The translations under genes were made by a program, and so were the position numbers. Shown piece after piece: positions 33,854 to 45,265 of a stretch of DNA of 64,000 nt (position 1 is the stretch's first letter; each line of letters starts with the position of its first letter). The notes below the pieces were generated by a model that was not told where the DNA came from, made no database searches, and was given only the letters and a program-made list of their open reading frames with translations. The stretch comes from Thermothielavioides terrestris NRRL 8126 (Eukaryota; Ascomycota; Sordariomycetes; Sordariales; Chaetomiaceae): positions 8,094,001-8,158,000 of the forward strand of contig NC_016458.1 of assembly GCF_000226115.1 (NCBI RefSeq), written 5' to 3'.

Positions 33854-35440
33854 ATGGCCGACTAGTGGTCAGACTTTTCGCCTTCATGTGATCTACCTGC
33901 CCTACTAGGCTAGTCTAGGCCCCAACACCTCACGGCTAGCAACGTCGTTTATAGCTGCTAAGCGATAGGCGCTAACAACCCTGCCCCCGTAACGCCTAAA
34001 GAAGGAAGGCTGGCCTAGGCTAGCCCCCCCTCGACTACGTAGGCCTAGCCAAAGACCCACTAAGCCTAGAAGGAAATTCAAAGCCTCTAGAGCAGCCTAC
34101 TAGCCCTAGTGCTAGCCAAAGCAAAGGCTTAGGCCTAGGGTATTATAAGCAAGCTAAAGGAGGTCTACTAGGCTAGCAGTTAAGCTAAAGGCCCTGCCTT
34201 AGGGCCTACGAACCTGCCTAAACAAGGCCTATAGAAGCTTATAGCTAAAGAGGTTAAAAAGGCCATTGTAGAAACCAACTAACGGAAGCTATAAGCCTAA
34301 ACCTAGGCTAATATAGCTGTGGGGGCCCTTCTAGGGGACTCTGTTACCTCCTAAAAGATAGTCCTACCTAGGGCTGCTAGAGAGCTTACGATATATAGGG
34401 CTAGTATACTAGCTAAACTAGCTAAGAGGACTCTAGCCTAGGTGATCTAGGCCGTCAATTGGGCCTTGGAAAGACCTAATAGAGCTATAGTAGCCTAGAA
34501 GCTCCTTAGTAGAGATATTATTCTAACCTTTAAAGACTTAGCTACTAAGGAATAGTATTTAGCTAACTAGGAAAAGTAGGTCCTAAAGGCCTTTAGCCTA
34601 TAGGCTCAAAAGGCTATAAGGACCTTTGTAATCCTAGTTAAAGGGGTATACTGCAAGGACCTAGAAGGGGTTTTGGAGGCTACTTTCTAATAGGAGATTA
34701 GCCTTTAAAGCGTTGACAAGGTTAAATTTAGGCTTCTAGTGGCTAAGGGCTATACTAGGGCTATAGTCCTTATTGCCTTGGCCAACTAATCCGAGGCTAC
34801 GAAGGCTTACGAAGAAGGCCTGCTTTGGAGGGCCTAGCTATTCGACTGTAAGCTATACTAGCTAACCTTGAACCCTACCTAGTGCTTTAGGTGCTAGAAG
34901 TGGGGGTATATCCAACGCTATTGCTATAAGGAAGCCTTATACCCTAGCTATAGAACTAAGGCCTATAGCTAAGAAGGTAGATAGGCTAAGACGGACTGCC
35001 CTACTTGCAAAGGCCTTTGGCTACTCTACTGCCTAGCCTATAGTAGAAAGCATTTGGCCTAGGACAGGGGCTACCTAGCTTGGGTTTAGCTCAAGGCTAA
35101 GGCCTAGGAGGCCTACGCCTACTAACCCTAGACCTTTGTCTAAGCCCTAGCCGCTAGGCCTAGCTACTAGTCTCGAGATAATAGTTGGATCTTTGCCTTT
35201 GACTTAGACCCAGTTGAACCTAATAGCCCTAGCTTAGCCTAGCTATTAAAATAGCCCTATAGCAGGCCTAGCGGTATAGCAGTTGCAACCTAGGATATAG
35301 CTTAGGACCCAATGTAGCGCTAGCTCGACTACAACTTTATAAGTTTGATTCCTACTTAGGGCTTCGCTTTTTAGGCTAGCCAACTTAGCTAGCCCCCTAG
35401 TCAACCTCCTAGCTAGCTACCTAGCTAACCGCCTAGCTAA
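33854..35440 (+). pseudogene. LINE I ORF1
   Basis: Starts at the ATG at 33854-33856 (MAD...). The zinc knuckle CFRC-like segment is at about 34882-34925, with a second at 34998-35040, and a C-terminal Gln/Pro/Ser repeat at about 35390-35440. The frame is disrupted by TAG codons. Confidence 0.75.
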
Positions 35441-35469
35441 CTAGAGGCCTAGAGCCTAACCTAGCTAAC

Positions 35470-38219
35470 TACTCTCGACTACCTAATGGCGCTATAACTA
35501 TATAGATCCTGTCGTAGAATACTTAGGGTAGTAAAGAGGCGATTAAGTTCTTGCTTAAGGAGTCTGATTTCGATATCTTAGCTATCTAAGAACTATAGAT
35601 CAACCTGTTTACTAAGTCGACCTACTGCCTTCGAAGCTCCCAATACTACTTGGTCTATAAGCCTAAGGCCTAGGTAGCTCTATATATTACTAAGCGCTAT
35701 AGGGTTAGCTAATGGGACTATAGTATAGAGGATCTCTAGTGCTAAGTCTAGCTAGAGCATGGCCTTGAGGTCTAGTTGGTTTACAACCCTTTAGACTCTA
35801 AGGAGGTACTAGGTAGGCTCCTATAGCTGCCTGCCCCTATAGTGCTTGTAGTCCTAGCGGGGGACTTTAACCTCTACTACCTCTGTTGGAACTAGTATAG
35901 CTGGCTAGATCGAAGGGCCAACGAGCTCCTTGATCTAGCTATCTAGTAGGATCTTAAGCTCTATACGCTCTATAGGGCTATAACTTAGGCCCCTCAAGGC
36001 CGTTAGCTAGCTCGGCCATCGACCATTGACTATATTTGGGCCTCTATAGGCCTATAAGGCACCTACTACGGCCTAGACACTAGGGGGCGGTCCAACCACT
36101 ACCCCTAGGCCCTTAAAGCCCTAGTGTCTAGGCCTAGAGGGTACTAGGATAGCTATCTAATAGGGTAGGCCTAGGGTATAATGTAGAAGGACGAGGTAGA
36201 AGCTGAAGCGAAGACCCTACCTATTACAATGAGGCTTACCTTAGGTAAGCTTGCTAAGTAGGCTATAATAGCCTAAGGCCTATAGGAAGCCTTCGACAAG
36301 TTAATAGCCGAGCTATAGGCTATTGTAAACTGTACTACCCTCTAGAAACGACTCTACTAAGGCTTCTAAGCCCTATAGTGGCCCCTAGAGATCTAAGATC
36401 TTCGAAAGCAGGCTAGGTAGGCTAAGAGGGCCTATAAGGTAGTCCCTACCCCTAAACACTGGACAAGCTACAATAGGGCTACTAAGGCGCTATTGAGGGC
36501 TATTAAGGCCTCTAAAACAGTCAACTAGAGAGCTACCCTCTAGGAGGCTAGCGACAACTAGGCTTTGCTATAGAGGCTAGAAAGGTAGGCCTAGCTTAAG
36601 AGCTATGCCTCTATCGACCCCCCTAAGCTCCTAGCCCTCTAAGTGGCCTAGGGGGCCCCTAGCCTAACTACCTTCGAGGCTAAGGCCTAAGCCTTTGTAG
36701 ACCGGTTTTTCCCGAACCTACCTATCGACCTCTCTAATATCTAAGACCCTAGCCTTGCCTAGGACTAGCCTAGTTAGTTTGCTATTAAACAGAGGGTAAT
36801 ACCTAAGGACATTAGCCAAGCCCTATAAGGCGTTGCCCTATTGAAGGCCCTAGGAGAAGACCTCCTACCTACTAGCCTACTTAAGGCTTATAGCTAACCA
36901 CTGGCCTAGATCCTAGCCGTATTAGCCACTAGATGCTTATAGGTAGGGTAGTTCCCCCTACGTTTCAAAGTAGCTAAAACGGTAGTACTATAGAAGCCTA
37001 GCAAGCTTCTAGCAGCCTACTAGACCCCCGCTAGCTATAGGCCTATCGCTCTACTGCCTACTATTAGTAAGGTTATAGAGGCAATAGTAGCGAAGAGGGT
37101 TGCAAAGGCTGTTAAAGCCAACGGCCTGCTCCCTGAAGAACAAATAGGCAATAGAGCCTACAGGTCTACAGAGCTAGCGATATAGCTAGTGGTAGCCTAG
37201 GTCTAAGAGGCCTAGAGGCAATGGGCGGTGGCCTCGCTCCTATAGCTCGATATCTCTAGGGCCTTCGCTATAGTCAACTATCCTAGGCTCCTAGCCACCC
37301 TTTGAGACCTTGGCTACCCAAGGTAGCTAGCCTTATAGACTAAGGCTTGGCTAATCGACTGATCGGCTATCCTCTATTTCGATAGGAAGGCTATAGGGCC
37401 TATCCCAGTGGTAGCAAGGGTCCCCCAAAGCTCCCCTCTATCCCCAATGCTATTCCTACTCTATATTAGCACCCTATATAGGGTACTAAAAGAGAGGTAC
37501 CCGCATCTAGGCCTAGTAGGGTTTACCAACGATACTAACCTACTTGCCTTTAGTAGAACCCTAGAAGCCAATGTTCAGCAGTTGGAAAAAGCCTAGGATA
37601 TATACCTATAGTAGGCTAAAACCTAGGGCATAGCCTTTATAGTTGAAAAAAGCGAACTAATATACTTCAACAAAGGTCGTTGGCAATAGGCTATCCCAGT
37701 GTACTTAGCTCTAGTATAGAGGGGGGGAACTAGGCCTATATAGCCTACCTAGTTAGCTAGGTTCCTAGGAGCTTAGCTAGACTAGAGGTTACAGTAGGGG
37801 GCCTATAGAACGGCTATAGAGGGCAAGCTACGAACCTAGGAGTATACTCTAACTAGGATCACTATAAAGACTTAGGGCCCTAGCCTAGCCTAGGCTAGGG
37901 AAATCTATACCAAGTGTATACGCAGTGCTATAGCCTACGGTGCCTCTATTGCCTATACTCCTACCCCCCCCTAGGGCCAGCCCTAGGGCATTGCCAAAGG
38001 CCTAGCTAAGGCCTAGAACCGTAGCCTCTAGGTGGTCACTAGGGCCTACTAGGCTATACCCACCTACACCCTCGAAACCAAAGCCTAGGTCCCCCCTCTA
38101 GACCTATACCTTAATAAAAGGCTAGTAAACTTTAAGAGGCGAATTCAACAACCGGTCCTCATAGGGGGCCAAAGGCCTATCGACATTATAAATAGGGCTT
38201 GCCTTAAGCTCTACAAGAG
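35470..38219 (+). pseudogene. LINE I ORF2, N-terminal and RT parts
   Basis: Endonuclease with GDFN at 35860-35871 and STIDYI near 36020. The RT includes the uninterrupted piece 37408-37596 with SPLSPMLFLLYIS and GFTNDTNLLAF (catalytic FADD, now TND). It is cut by gypsy C at 38220 and resumes at 58314. Confidence 0.87.
38215..38219. repeat. Target-site duplication AAGAG of gypsy C
   Basis: AAGAG before the left LTR and again at 58309-58313 after the right LTR. Joining them restores the LINE sequence CTCTACAAGAGGTTTAG. Confidence 0.92.
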
Positions 38220-38467
38220 TGTTATACGCGGATAGCCCTTAGTGACTATCTATCGGTAAACGTAAGAGGGTGAGAAAGATCAATGCCTCTCAGTCTTGTC
38301 AACTGATAAGGCAGCACTCCTAAACACTAGTATATGTCATAAAAGTATATTAATGCAGTCTAGTCTCTATAAAAGGGTTATAGGCGAGGTTCCCTTTTTA
38401 AAGGGAACGCTTATTACCCCTAACCGCAATGTAGTTATAGGTGCCCTTGCTATAGTTGCGTATAACA
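38220..38467 (-). repeat. Gypsy C 3' LTR (248 bp)
   Basis: TGTTATACGCGGATAG to GCGTATAACA on the plus strand. It contains the GTTCCCTTTTTAAAGGGAAC palindrome at about 38387-38406. A TATAAAAGGG motif lies on the plus strand, which is antisense to pol. Confidence 0.92.
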
Positions 38468-38640
38468 AGTGCCTAGGGACAAGAAGAAAAAGATAGTGTC
38501 CTCGCTATCATTATAGAACTTAATATAGGATAAGAGAGTATATAGAAAGGAAAGAAAACTAATCTATATTATACCCTATATAGGATTTCTACTTCCGTTA
38601 TCTTAGTCTATAGCGAAGTTCTCCATTGCAATACATCCAT
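38468..38640 (-). other. Gypsy C 3' untranslated region
   Basis: Sense-strand end CTTTTTCTTCTTGTCCCTAGG then CACT precedes the LTR, so no polypurine tract is visible on the sense strand. Same in the copy at 7200-7372. Confidence 0.5.
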
Positions 38641-41137
38641 TTACTTGTTCTATTTGTCGAGGTCGACTATACTATCGCTCGTATAAAGGTTATCCTTATC
38701 CGTCTTAGATACCTTCGATATTACTTTACGCTTAGTAGATATAAGCGCTTTCTTAGTTTTCTTCAGTAGACACGTCGACGTCTTTTACATCTTGTCGTCT
38801 ATAGTCACCTTACGCTAGCGCTTAGTGGCAGTGGCTTCGGCGGTTTTAGCTCCTAACGTTGAACAGGTGCTCTTATTGCACTAGCTTTATAGCGTCTTAG
38901 CTAGCATCGTCGGGGCGACTAACAGTATAGCTTTGGCAACAGGTGCCTTAATAGGTGTCTTCTAAGCAAGCGGTTGTATAGCCTTAGTAAAGTATTGAAG
39001 TGGTGCAAAACCTCCACACCAACCTGCCCCACCATACCCAGAACCAAGCGTGCAAGATAGCTTCCAAAGGAATGCAGTGTCCCTCTAGACGGATAAAGAT
39101 AGTGCGTATCGAGTGGTAGGAAGGCTGTCTTCCGAGAGGAAGACATATAGCTCAGGTACGTCTAGTAGGATATAGCGGAAACACAAGAAAGGACAACAAG
39201 AATACGGTCAGAGCTCAACAGCTCGAATGCCTATCGTCTGGACAGAGGTAGAACAACAGAAGGAGAGGCTCAACAGCCTTCTTTGAAGAAGGAGGACCAC
39301 CAACGTAGTATCAACGAACGTATATTGACAACTGCTTAATGTCTTGCTTTATAATGAAGAAGATGGGCTTAGCCCACTTAAATATATATGACCAGAGGGT
39401 TAGACCTCCCCTAGCAACGAATGCAACGCTCTAGGACAAACAGAAAAACAGAAAAACTAGGTCCCCCATACCCAGGTAGTCTATCACCCCAATTCAGTAT
39501 ATCGTCGTTATAGTCGTAGTATAGCTGACCTTAGGTGCTACTTCTTAGTATCTAACAGTTTAGATAACTATAGTAGCCTATTTCGCAATTCCCATTTTAG
39601 CGGTAGTTATATCGGTTATAATAATATAGGATTCGATAACTGACAAATAGCGCTTAGCGTCCTATATACGTTACATTAGTCCTATATAAACGACATTGTA
39701 TATATTTATAATGACTTAGATAGTAGTATCGATCTCCTTTCTAAGTGTATTATCCTTATAACAGAGTTCTATTATAGTCTTATTGTAGGCTAGCTATATA
39801 TTACTAACCTTCTTAGTCCAGTGATAATATATATTATCTAAGTCACCTTAGAAGGCAAGGCTATCTAGCTCTATACGACTAGCTCTCCTATTCGCGTCTA
39901 TAGCGCCAATACGCCTTATAGATTCTATAGCGGTCTTCTTAACCTCCTTAACATAAGCTTAGTAGTTTTATATAAATTGCAATAAGTCTTTAGTAAGCGC
40001 TTAGACGCTCTTTATATCCACTTAGAGAGACTTAATAGCAATGTCGTTTATAGTAACTGCATAACTAGTACCGCTTACTACGTCTATAGCTTTAGCGTTG
40101 TTATAATATATAAGACCAAGTTCTACTAATATTACATTAATAGAGAAGTTGCCTTCTCCTTTAGGTAATATATATCGTAAAGCGAGAATTTCAATTACGA
40201 TCGGCATCTGGTTTATAGTCACTATACTAGTCTCCTAGAACTCCTTAAAGGCTTTCTTAATTATCCCTTTAATTCTATAGATATGTAGGTTGTAAGTACA
40301 GCTAGTGGGCTTGCTACTAAAATCTTTCTTTAGGACTACGCAATAGAATCTAGTAAACTACATTATAAGTTTAGCTATATACTCTTCGTTATAGCCGAAA
40401 TCTATATATATATAAGCGAGAGCTTCGCTTATAGTAGCGATATACTTGTTTATAGCTTTTGTAAAGCGACAAGAGTATCCGTAGGATATACGAGTTTCCT
40501 ATAGCTCTAAAATATAATACAGTTCGGTAGCTACATCTTCTTTATCGCTTATGTACTTAGCGCCGTCATCGTCTAAGGCATCTTAATCGTCATCGCTTAC
40601 AATAACCTTGTCGTCAGATACTATACGTATAGCCTATCGAAGCCATTTACACTACGTATAAGCAGCTATAGCGCTATCGGTATCAGGGTACTAGATTCTA
40701 GGTATACGCTACAGAGGCTACTCTCCCTCTATATATTTATAAGTTAGAAGGGTATCTAGGTGTTCCTACGCTATATCGCTATCGAGTACTCCTTTATCGT
40801 CCTTAGCGGCTTCGTATTCGCTATCGGTAATTATAATAGGATTCAAGATTTTCTACAATATCTCTTTATATACAGTTTCTAAGCTATTCTAGATCGCTTT
40901 AGCTATATCGGCTTTCTTAGTAGCCGTTATTTCATTGTTGTAGATAGTTCTAGCAACGACGTACTTAGTTATAGCTTACTAGGCTATATACTCGTCTATA
41001 GTATATAGGGAAACGTTAGGTATAATAGTAACCTTCTTCGTACCTCCTACTTATTTTATAGCGAGGCAAGCGCTTTCTCTCTTCTTAGCACCAGTAGCGT
41101 AGTTTCTAGTAGTCGCTCTTCTTCTGTAAGGAGGTAT
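38641..41137 (-). pseudogene. Gypsy C ORF3, unknown protein (copy 1), split by a solo LTR
   Basis: Minus strand from 41137 (start codon now ATA) to the TAA at 38643-38641. Subtracting the 501-bp LTR and one 4-bp duplication leaves 1992 nt, exactly the length of the copy at 5208-7199. The longest intact piece, 40022-40222, aligns closely with 6123-6323 (shared: ILAL.Y.L.KGEGN.SIN). It has an acidic segment near residue 190, a basic C terminus and no membrane segment. Its place after the chromodomain and before the 3' LTR makes it a third gene of the element; function unknown. Confidence 0.75.
38996..39496 (-). repeat. Solo LTR of gypsy B (501 bp)
   Basis: Same length as both gypsy B LTRs, flanked by GTAT (38992-38995 and 39497-39500), inserted in gypsy C ORF3. 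It keeps many CpA dinucleotides (for example AAAACCTCCACACCAACC), so it is one of the least mutated pieces of the window. Confidence 0.9.
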
Positions 41138-41949
41138 CTTATATATAACAAAAGCTAGTTGTATATCTCTTTCTATAATGTCGACGTAGTTGATTTCAAG
41201 CGCCTTGCTACTTAATAATGTAAACGAGTTAGACGAATCGACTATTCGGTCGGTCTTACTATTACAGTAGGTATTACAAAAGCGTATAGCGAATTTTCTT
41301 AGGTTACAACTACAGTATAAGCGTATACTAATAGACGGCTATTTGTATAGGTATACGCAATTTAATATAGAAGACGCTTAAAGATTGATCGTATAACGAA
41401 TATAATAGATTGCGATATAGAAGTTTTATAGGAGACAGGTATAAAGGGGGCGATATACAAAAGAAAGGAAAATTGCAATAGCTTACATTAAGCCGTTTAG
41501 AAAATAAACAAAAACAATGGTATAGCGACTATAGCCGATAAACAGTACTATTATCTAGCAGTAGCTAGTAAATAGAAATTTTTGCCTTCGAAGTATAGAG
41601 CCCTATACCTTTATAGCAATAGGATAGCTCTTCCTAACTATTACAAGTCAAGGCTAGTAACAAATCTATATATAGGAAAACTAGGCTAAGTAGAATGCTT
41701 AATAAACTAAATAACTGCAGTTTTATAACTAGAAGCGGTAGTATTGTCTAAATATAAAGTAAGAAATAGGAAAAGAAGAAAAGGAGATCTATAAACTAGA
41801 GGACAATACTTATACATCTAGTGGCGATATAACGGTAACAAATATACTAAAGTGAATATATCTTGTCAAGGAAAGTATAAATAAATAAAGGAAGAGAGGG
41901 AAAGAGGAAAGAAGAAAAGAGAATATTAGTAATAGTATAGCTATTACTA
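41138..41949 (-). other. Gypsy C spacer between integrase and ORF3
   Basis: About 800 bp, AT-rich. The part nearest ORF3 matches 4620-5207. No reading frame recognised. A purine-rich stretch is at 41755-41795 and 41880-41925. Confidence 0.5.
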
Positions 41950-44246
41950 GTCGCTACCCTTCCTCTATAGCAACTTAACGACAATTTAGTTCTAAGGTCA
42001 AGGGGTCTCTATCACTGCTTCCTACTCCTTAATAGCGATGCCCTTATTATAGTGTTCCTTCTCCTAGTCGATAGGGTACACCCTTTTATATTCTTCGACA
42101 AGCTCTCTAGCGCCGTCAACGAGCTAGATACATAGGATCTATAGGTCGTCCTTAGCGGTAAAACCTTTCTATCGTACTAGATACTTAACTTTAGGTCTCC
42201 TATTCCTCTAGACGATATACCGTTATACAATCCTATCGACTTCCCAATGCTCGTCTCCGTCAACAATTATAGGGCTAGAGGGTTCTATATTATAGCTAAA
42301 TAAATCTTTCCCCTAATCTAGTTTCTATAACTAGGAAACTAAAACTATAGAATAAACTTTCTAACTAGCTAGGAAGTCAAGCTTATAGACGTTCCTATCG
42401 ATTTTATAGACAATCTTAAATAGTCCTGCCTATTATAGCGACTACTTTCGTTTAGGCTTGCCTAGGAGATAGTATCCGTTGTATAGTTGTAAGTAAATAG
42501 TGTCTTCTACTTTGAACTCGGTAGGCGTATACTTATTATTATAACGTATCTTCGCGATAGTACCTATATAGTCGATCTGTTCTACTATTTCCTCCTAATA
42601 CTATTTCTAGAGAATACTAATAGCTTCTATAGAGATAGCGGTGCCCTTCTTACAGTAAAGGATGTCTAGGATAGAGTATAGCTTAAAGCTATATATCAAC
42701 TTGTTTAGCGACCTTCTAACAGTAACTACGAGTATATTATTAAGGTTGTACTATAATATAAGGAGAAGTAGAGGCTATAGCGTTCCTAGTCTCTCTATAG
42801 CTTCTATATAAATAGCGATTTCTACTATCTAGTTCGTCCTTTCTAACTGACTGTCTGTCTAAGGGTAATACACTATTGAGAAAAGGAGGCTAATGTCTAG
42901 GATATAAAAGATTTCTTTCTATAGGTCTAAGGTGAACTTAGGGTCTCCATTACTAATGATTTACGTTAGGAGTCCCTAATCTATATACGTCAATGCCCTA
43001 AGGATTATAACTACCTATTCCTCTATTAATATTTTGTCGTTTCTAGCTATAAGAAGCTTTTTCTTACTAAACTTATAGGTAATAGTGTATATAGTATTGA
43101 GGATTAGGTACTTCTTTATCGACTATAGGGTCCCTTTAGAGGGTATAGTTGGCAAACTAACAATAAAATCTATAGTAATAGTATAGAAAGGCTATAGCAG
43201 TATCTAAATTGGCTAAAGATCTCTAGGCTTCAGTTCTCTCAAAGTCTAGTTTTCTTTGTATATAGGGCAGTGCTAGATATACTTATACACTATCTAACGC
43301 TTTTAGCTAAAGGCGAATACTAAGAGGCTCGCTATTATATTGTCTATACTAAAGTAGTAAGTATTGTCGTATACAACAATAAGAATGTCCTTGATATAGC
43401 TACTAGGGATATAGAGCTTCCTCGCTCCTTTACAGTCGATATAGTAGAGGAGCCCGTCTTTCAGCTTATATAGCCCAATCTATAGCTTTCGATGCTATTT
43501 CCTTTATAGCTCCCCTTCTTGCTCCTTATATTCTTTCTACTTAGCGATTTTCTTAGCTCGTTCTTCTATATTATAGAGGTTTCTAATAATCTTATTATAC
43601 CTATAGTCGTTAAGGTAAACGGTAGCCAACTTAGCTTTGAACTTGTTATTGATAACTAGCTCGAAGGTACTAGTGTCTACGGTATAGCATTCCTTAGTGT
43701 CGATCTAAGTAGCGGACTAAATGTCCTCTAGTTCGTTAGTAACGTCTCGGGTTTCGTTAGAGGCGTCCTCTTCGAAAGTTGGCAAGCGTAACAAGGCGTC
43801 TAGTATAACATTGAGTTTTCCTAGTATATAGAAAATGTTAAGGTCGAACTAAGATAGCTAGTTTATAGCGTTAACGAGCTTTCGGTTAGCTTTCGCGAGG
43901 TCTATAGTAGCGAGAGATATATGTTTTACAATGCCTCTAGTAGCTATATAGTCTATCAGGATATTTACTAGGTATTGGTTTAACTATACAATTTTCTAAA
44001 GCTTCCTAACTACCTATACAACAATGGCGACTTCCGCTTCTATACTCCTATACTTCCTTTCTACGTTAGAGGTCAGTTAGGATAGGAATATAATGGGCTA
44101 GATCTTGTTAGTCGGAATATCCTAGCTAGGGATACTAATACCGTCCTATTCGCTATAGAGTTGAAAGACAATTACTCTATATCCTTTACCACTTATATTA
44201 AGCTTAATAAATAGCGGCTTGTTAAGACGATAATAGTATAGGAAGT
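41950..44246 (-). pseudogene. Gypsy C RNase H, integrase and chromodomain
   Basis: The minus-strand frame continues pol after copia D: RNase H with SRYLLSLI.., SQDIPTNKIQPIIFLSQ and RSIEAEVAIV (about 44241-43780), then integrase (43700-42500). The C-terminal chromodomain is at 42270-42080: EVDRIV, KVKYLVR.KGF, D and ELVEEYK. A chromodomain marks the chromovirus clade of Ty3/gypsy and would steer integration to modified chromatin. RIP stops throughout. Confidence 0.85.
44242..44246. repeat. Target-site duplication GAAGT of copia D insertion
   Basis: GAAGT here and at 51995-51999 bound the whole unit, including the inverted LTR. Confidence 0.9.
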
Positions 44247-44428
44247 TGTCGCGTGCTAGTGCACACATGACTCTATCTGCTAAGCTCCCTGCGCTTAGGG
44301 GGCATATGTCAGCTCTGCCTACATATGTATATAGACCTTGGCGCTCCTCCCACCTAGCTTGAGAGGAGCACCTCTCTCAATACACATGCCTCTGCATCTT
44401 GCATAGCCCTACTTCGCTGCTCTTCTCA
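44247..44428 (+). repeat. Copia D inverted LTR copy (182 bp)
   Basis: TGTCGCGTGCTAGTG to CTCTTCTCA. Exact inverse of the LTR at 51813-51994, same 182-bp length. Confidence 0.9.
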
Positions 44429-44443
44429 GTTATGAGCCCGGTT
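44429..44443 (+). promoter_or_regulatory. Inverted copia D primer-binding site
   Basis: GTTATGAGCCCGGTT, complementary to the initiator tRNA-Met anticodon arm. Unmutated here, while the genuine site at 51798-51812 shows a G-to-A change. Confidence 0.75.
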
Positions 44444-44445
44444 AA

Positions 44446-44618
44446 AGCAGCGAAGTAGGGCTATATAGGATGTAGAGGCATGTGTATTGAGAGAGGTGCT
44501 CCTCTCAAGCTAGGTAGAAGGAGCGCCAAGGTCTATATACATATATAGGCAGAGCTAATATATGCCCCCTAAGCGTAGAGAGCCTAGCAGATAGAGTTAC
44601 GTACACTAGCACACAACA
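44446..44618 (-). repeat. Copia D 3' LTR, slightly truncated
   Basis: Same orientation as 51813-51994 but lacking about 7 bases at its U5 end, where it joins the inverted PBS-LTR. With the latter it forms a ~370-bp imperfect palindrome. Confidence 0.88.
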
Positions 44619-45265
44619 TACCCCCTAGACAGACTCTTAGGAGGCTGTCTATAGAATATATATACTAAGCACTAACTCTAGAGCTTGTACTACTAGGCAC
44701 ATTAAACTATAGCCTCTAATATTAATCCTACTATTGCGTATAGCCGCTACTATTGTACAAGTTGTCTATACGCCATTGTATAAGCGTTATAGCATATACA
44801 TTAGCGAATTGTATATTACGCTAAATACGGTTAGACCTAGGGGTACTAAAGTTGATATTTAGGGGCGCTATCGTTAGTATTGTTGTAAACGCCATTAATC
44901 GCATTGTATATAGTTCCTAATTACATAGCGCGTTCTATTCCTATCCTCTATTTAGGTATATATCTTAAATCGTGCCGCCTCGATTATAGGTATAGGTTGC
45001 GTAATTAAGTATTGCGATCATTCGTATATATACCATTATAGCTATTGTTACCTAACGTCTTAAATATATACCTACTATTGCTACCCATTGTTATATTCGC
45101 ACTATATATACAATACTGTAGTGCTATAGGCTAGTCGATAGCTATACTCTTAGAAGTATTTAATTATAGTAAGTACGCCTTAAACCAACTTCTAAACTCT
45201 TCCTCTATAGACTACAAGCAATAGTAGTAGCATTAGCAACAACAACAATATTAACAACAACAACT
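44619..45265. other. Copia D region next to 3' LTR, no gene seen
   Basis: About 650 bp of AT-rich sequence upstream of the antisense gene. ACAACAACAA repeats just before 45266 could be its leader. No recognisable coding sequence. Confidence 0.5.
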
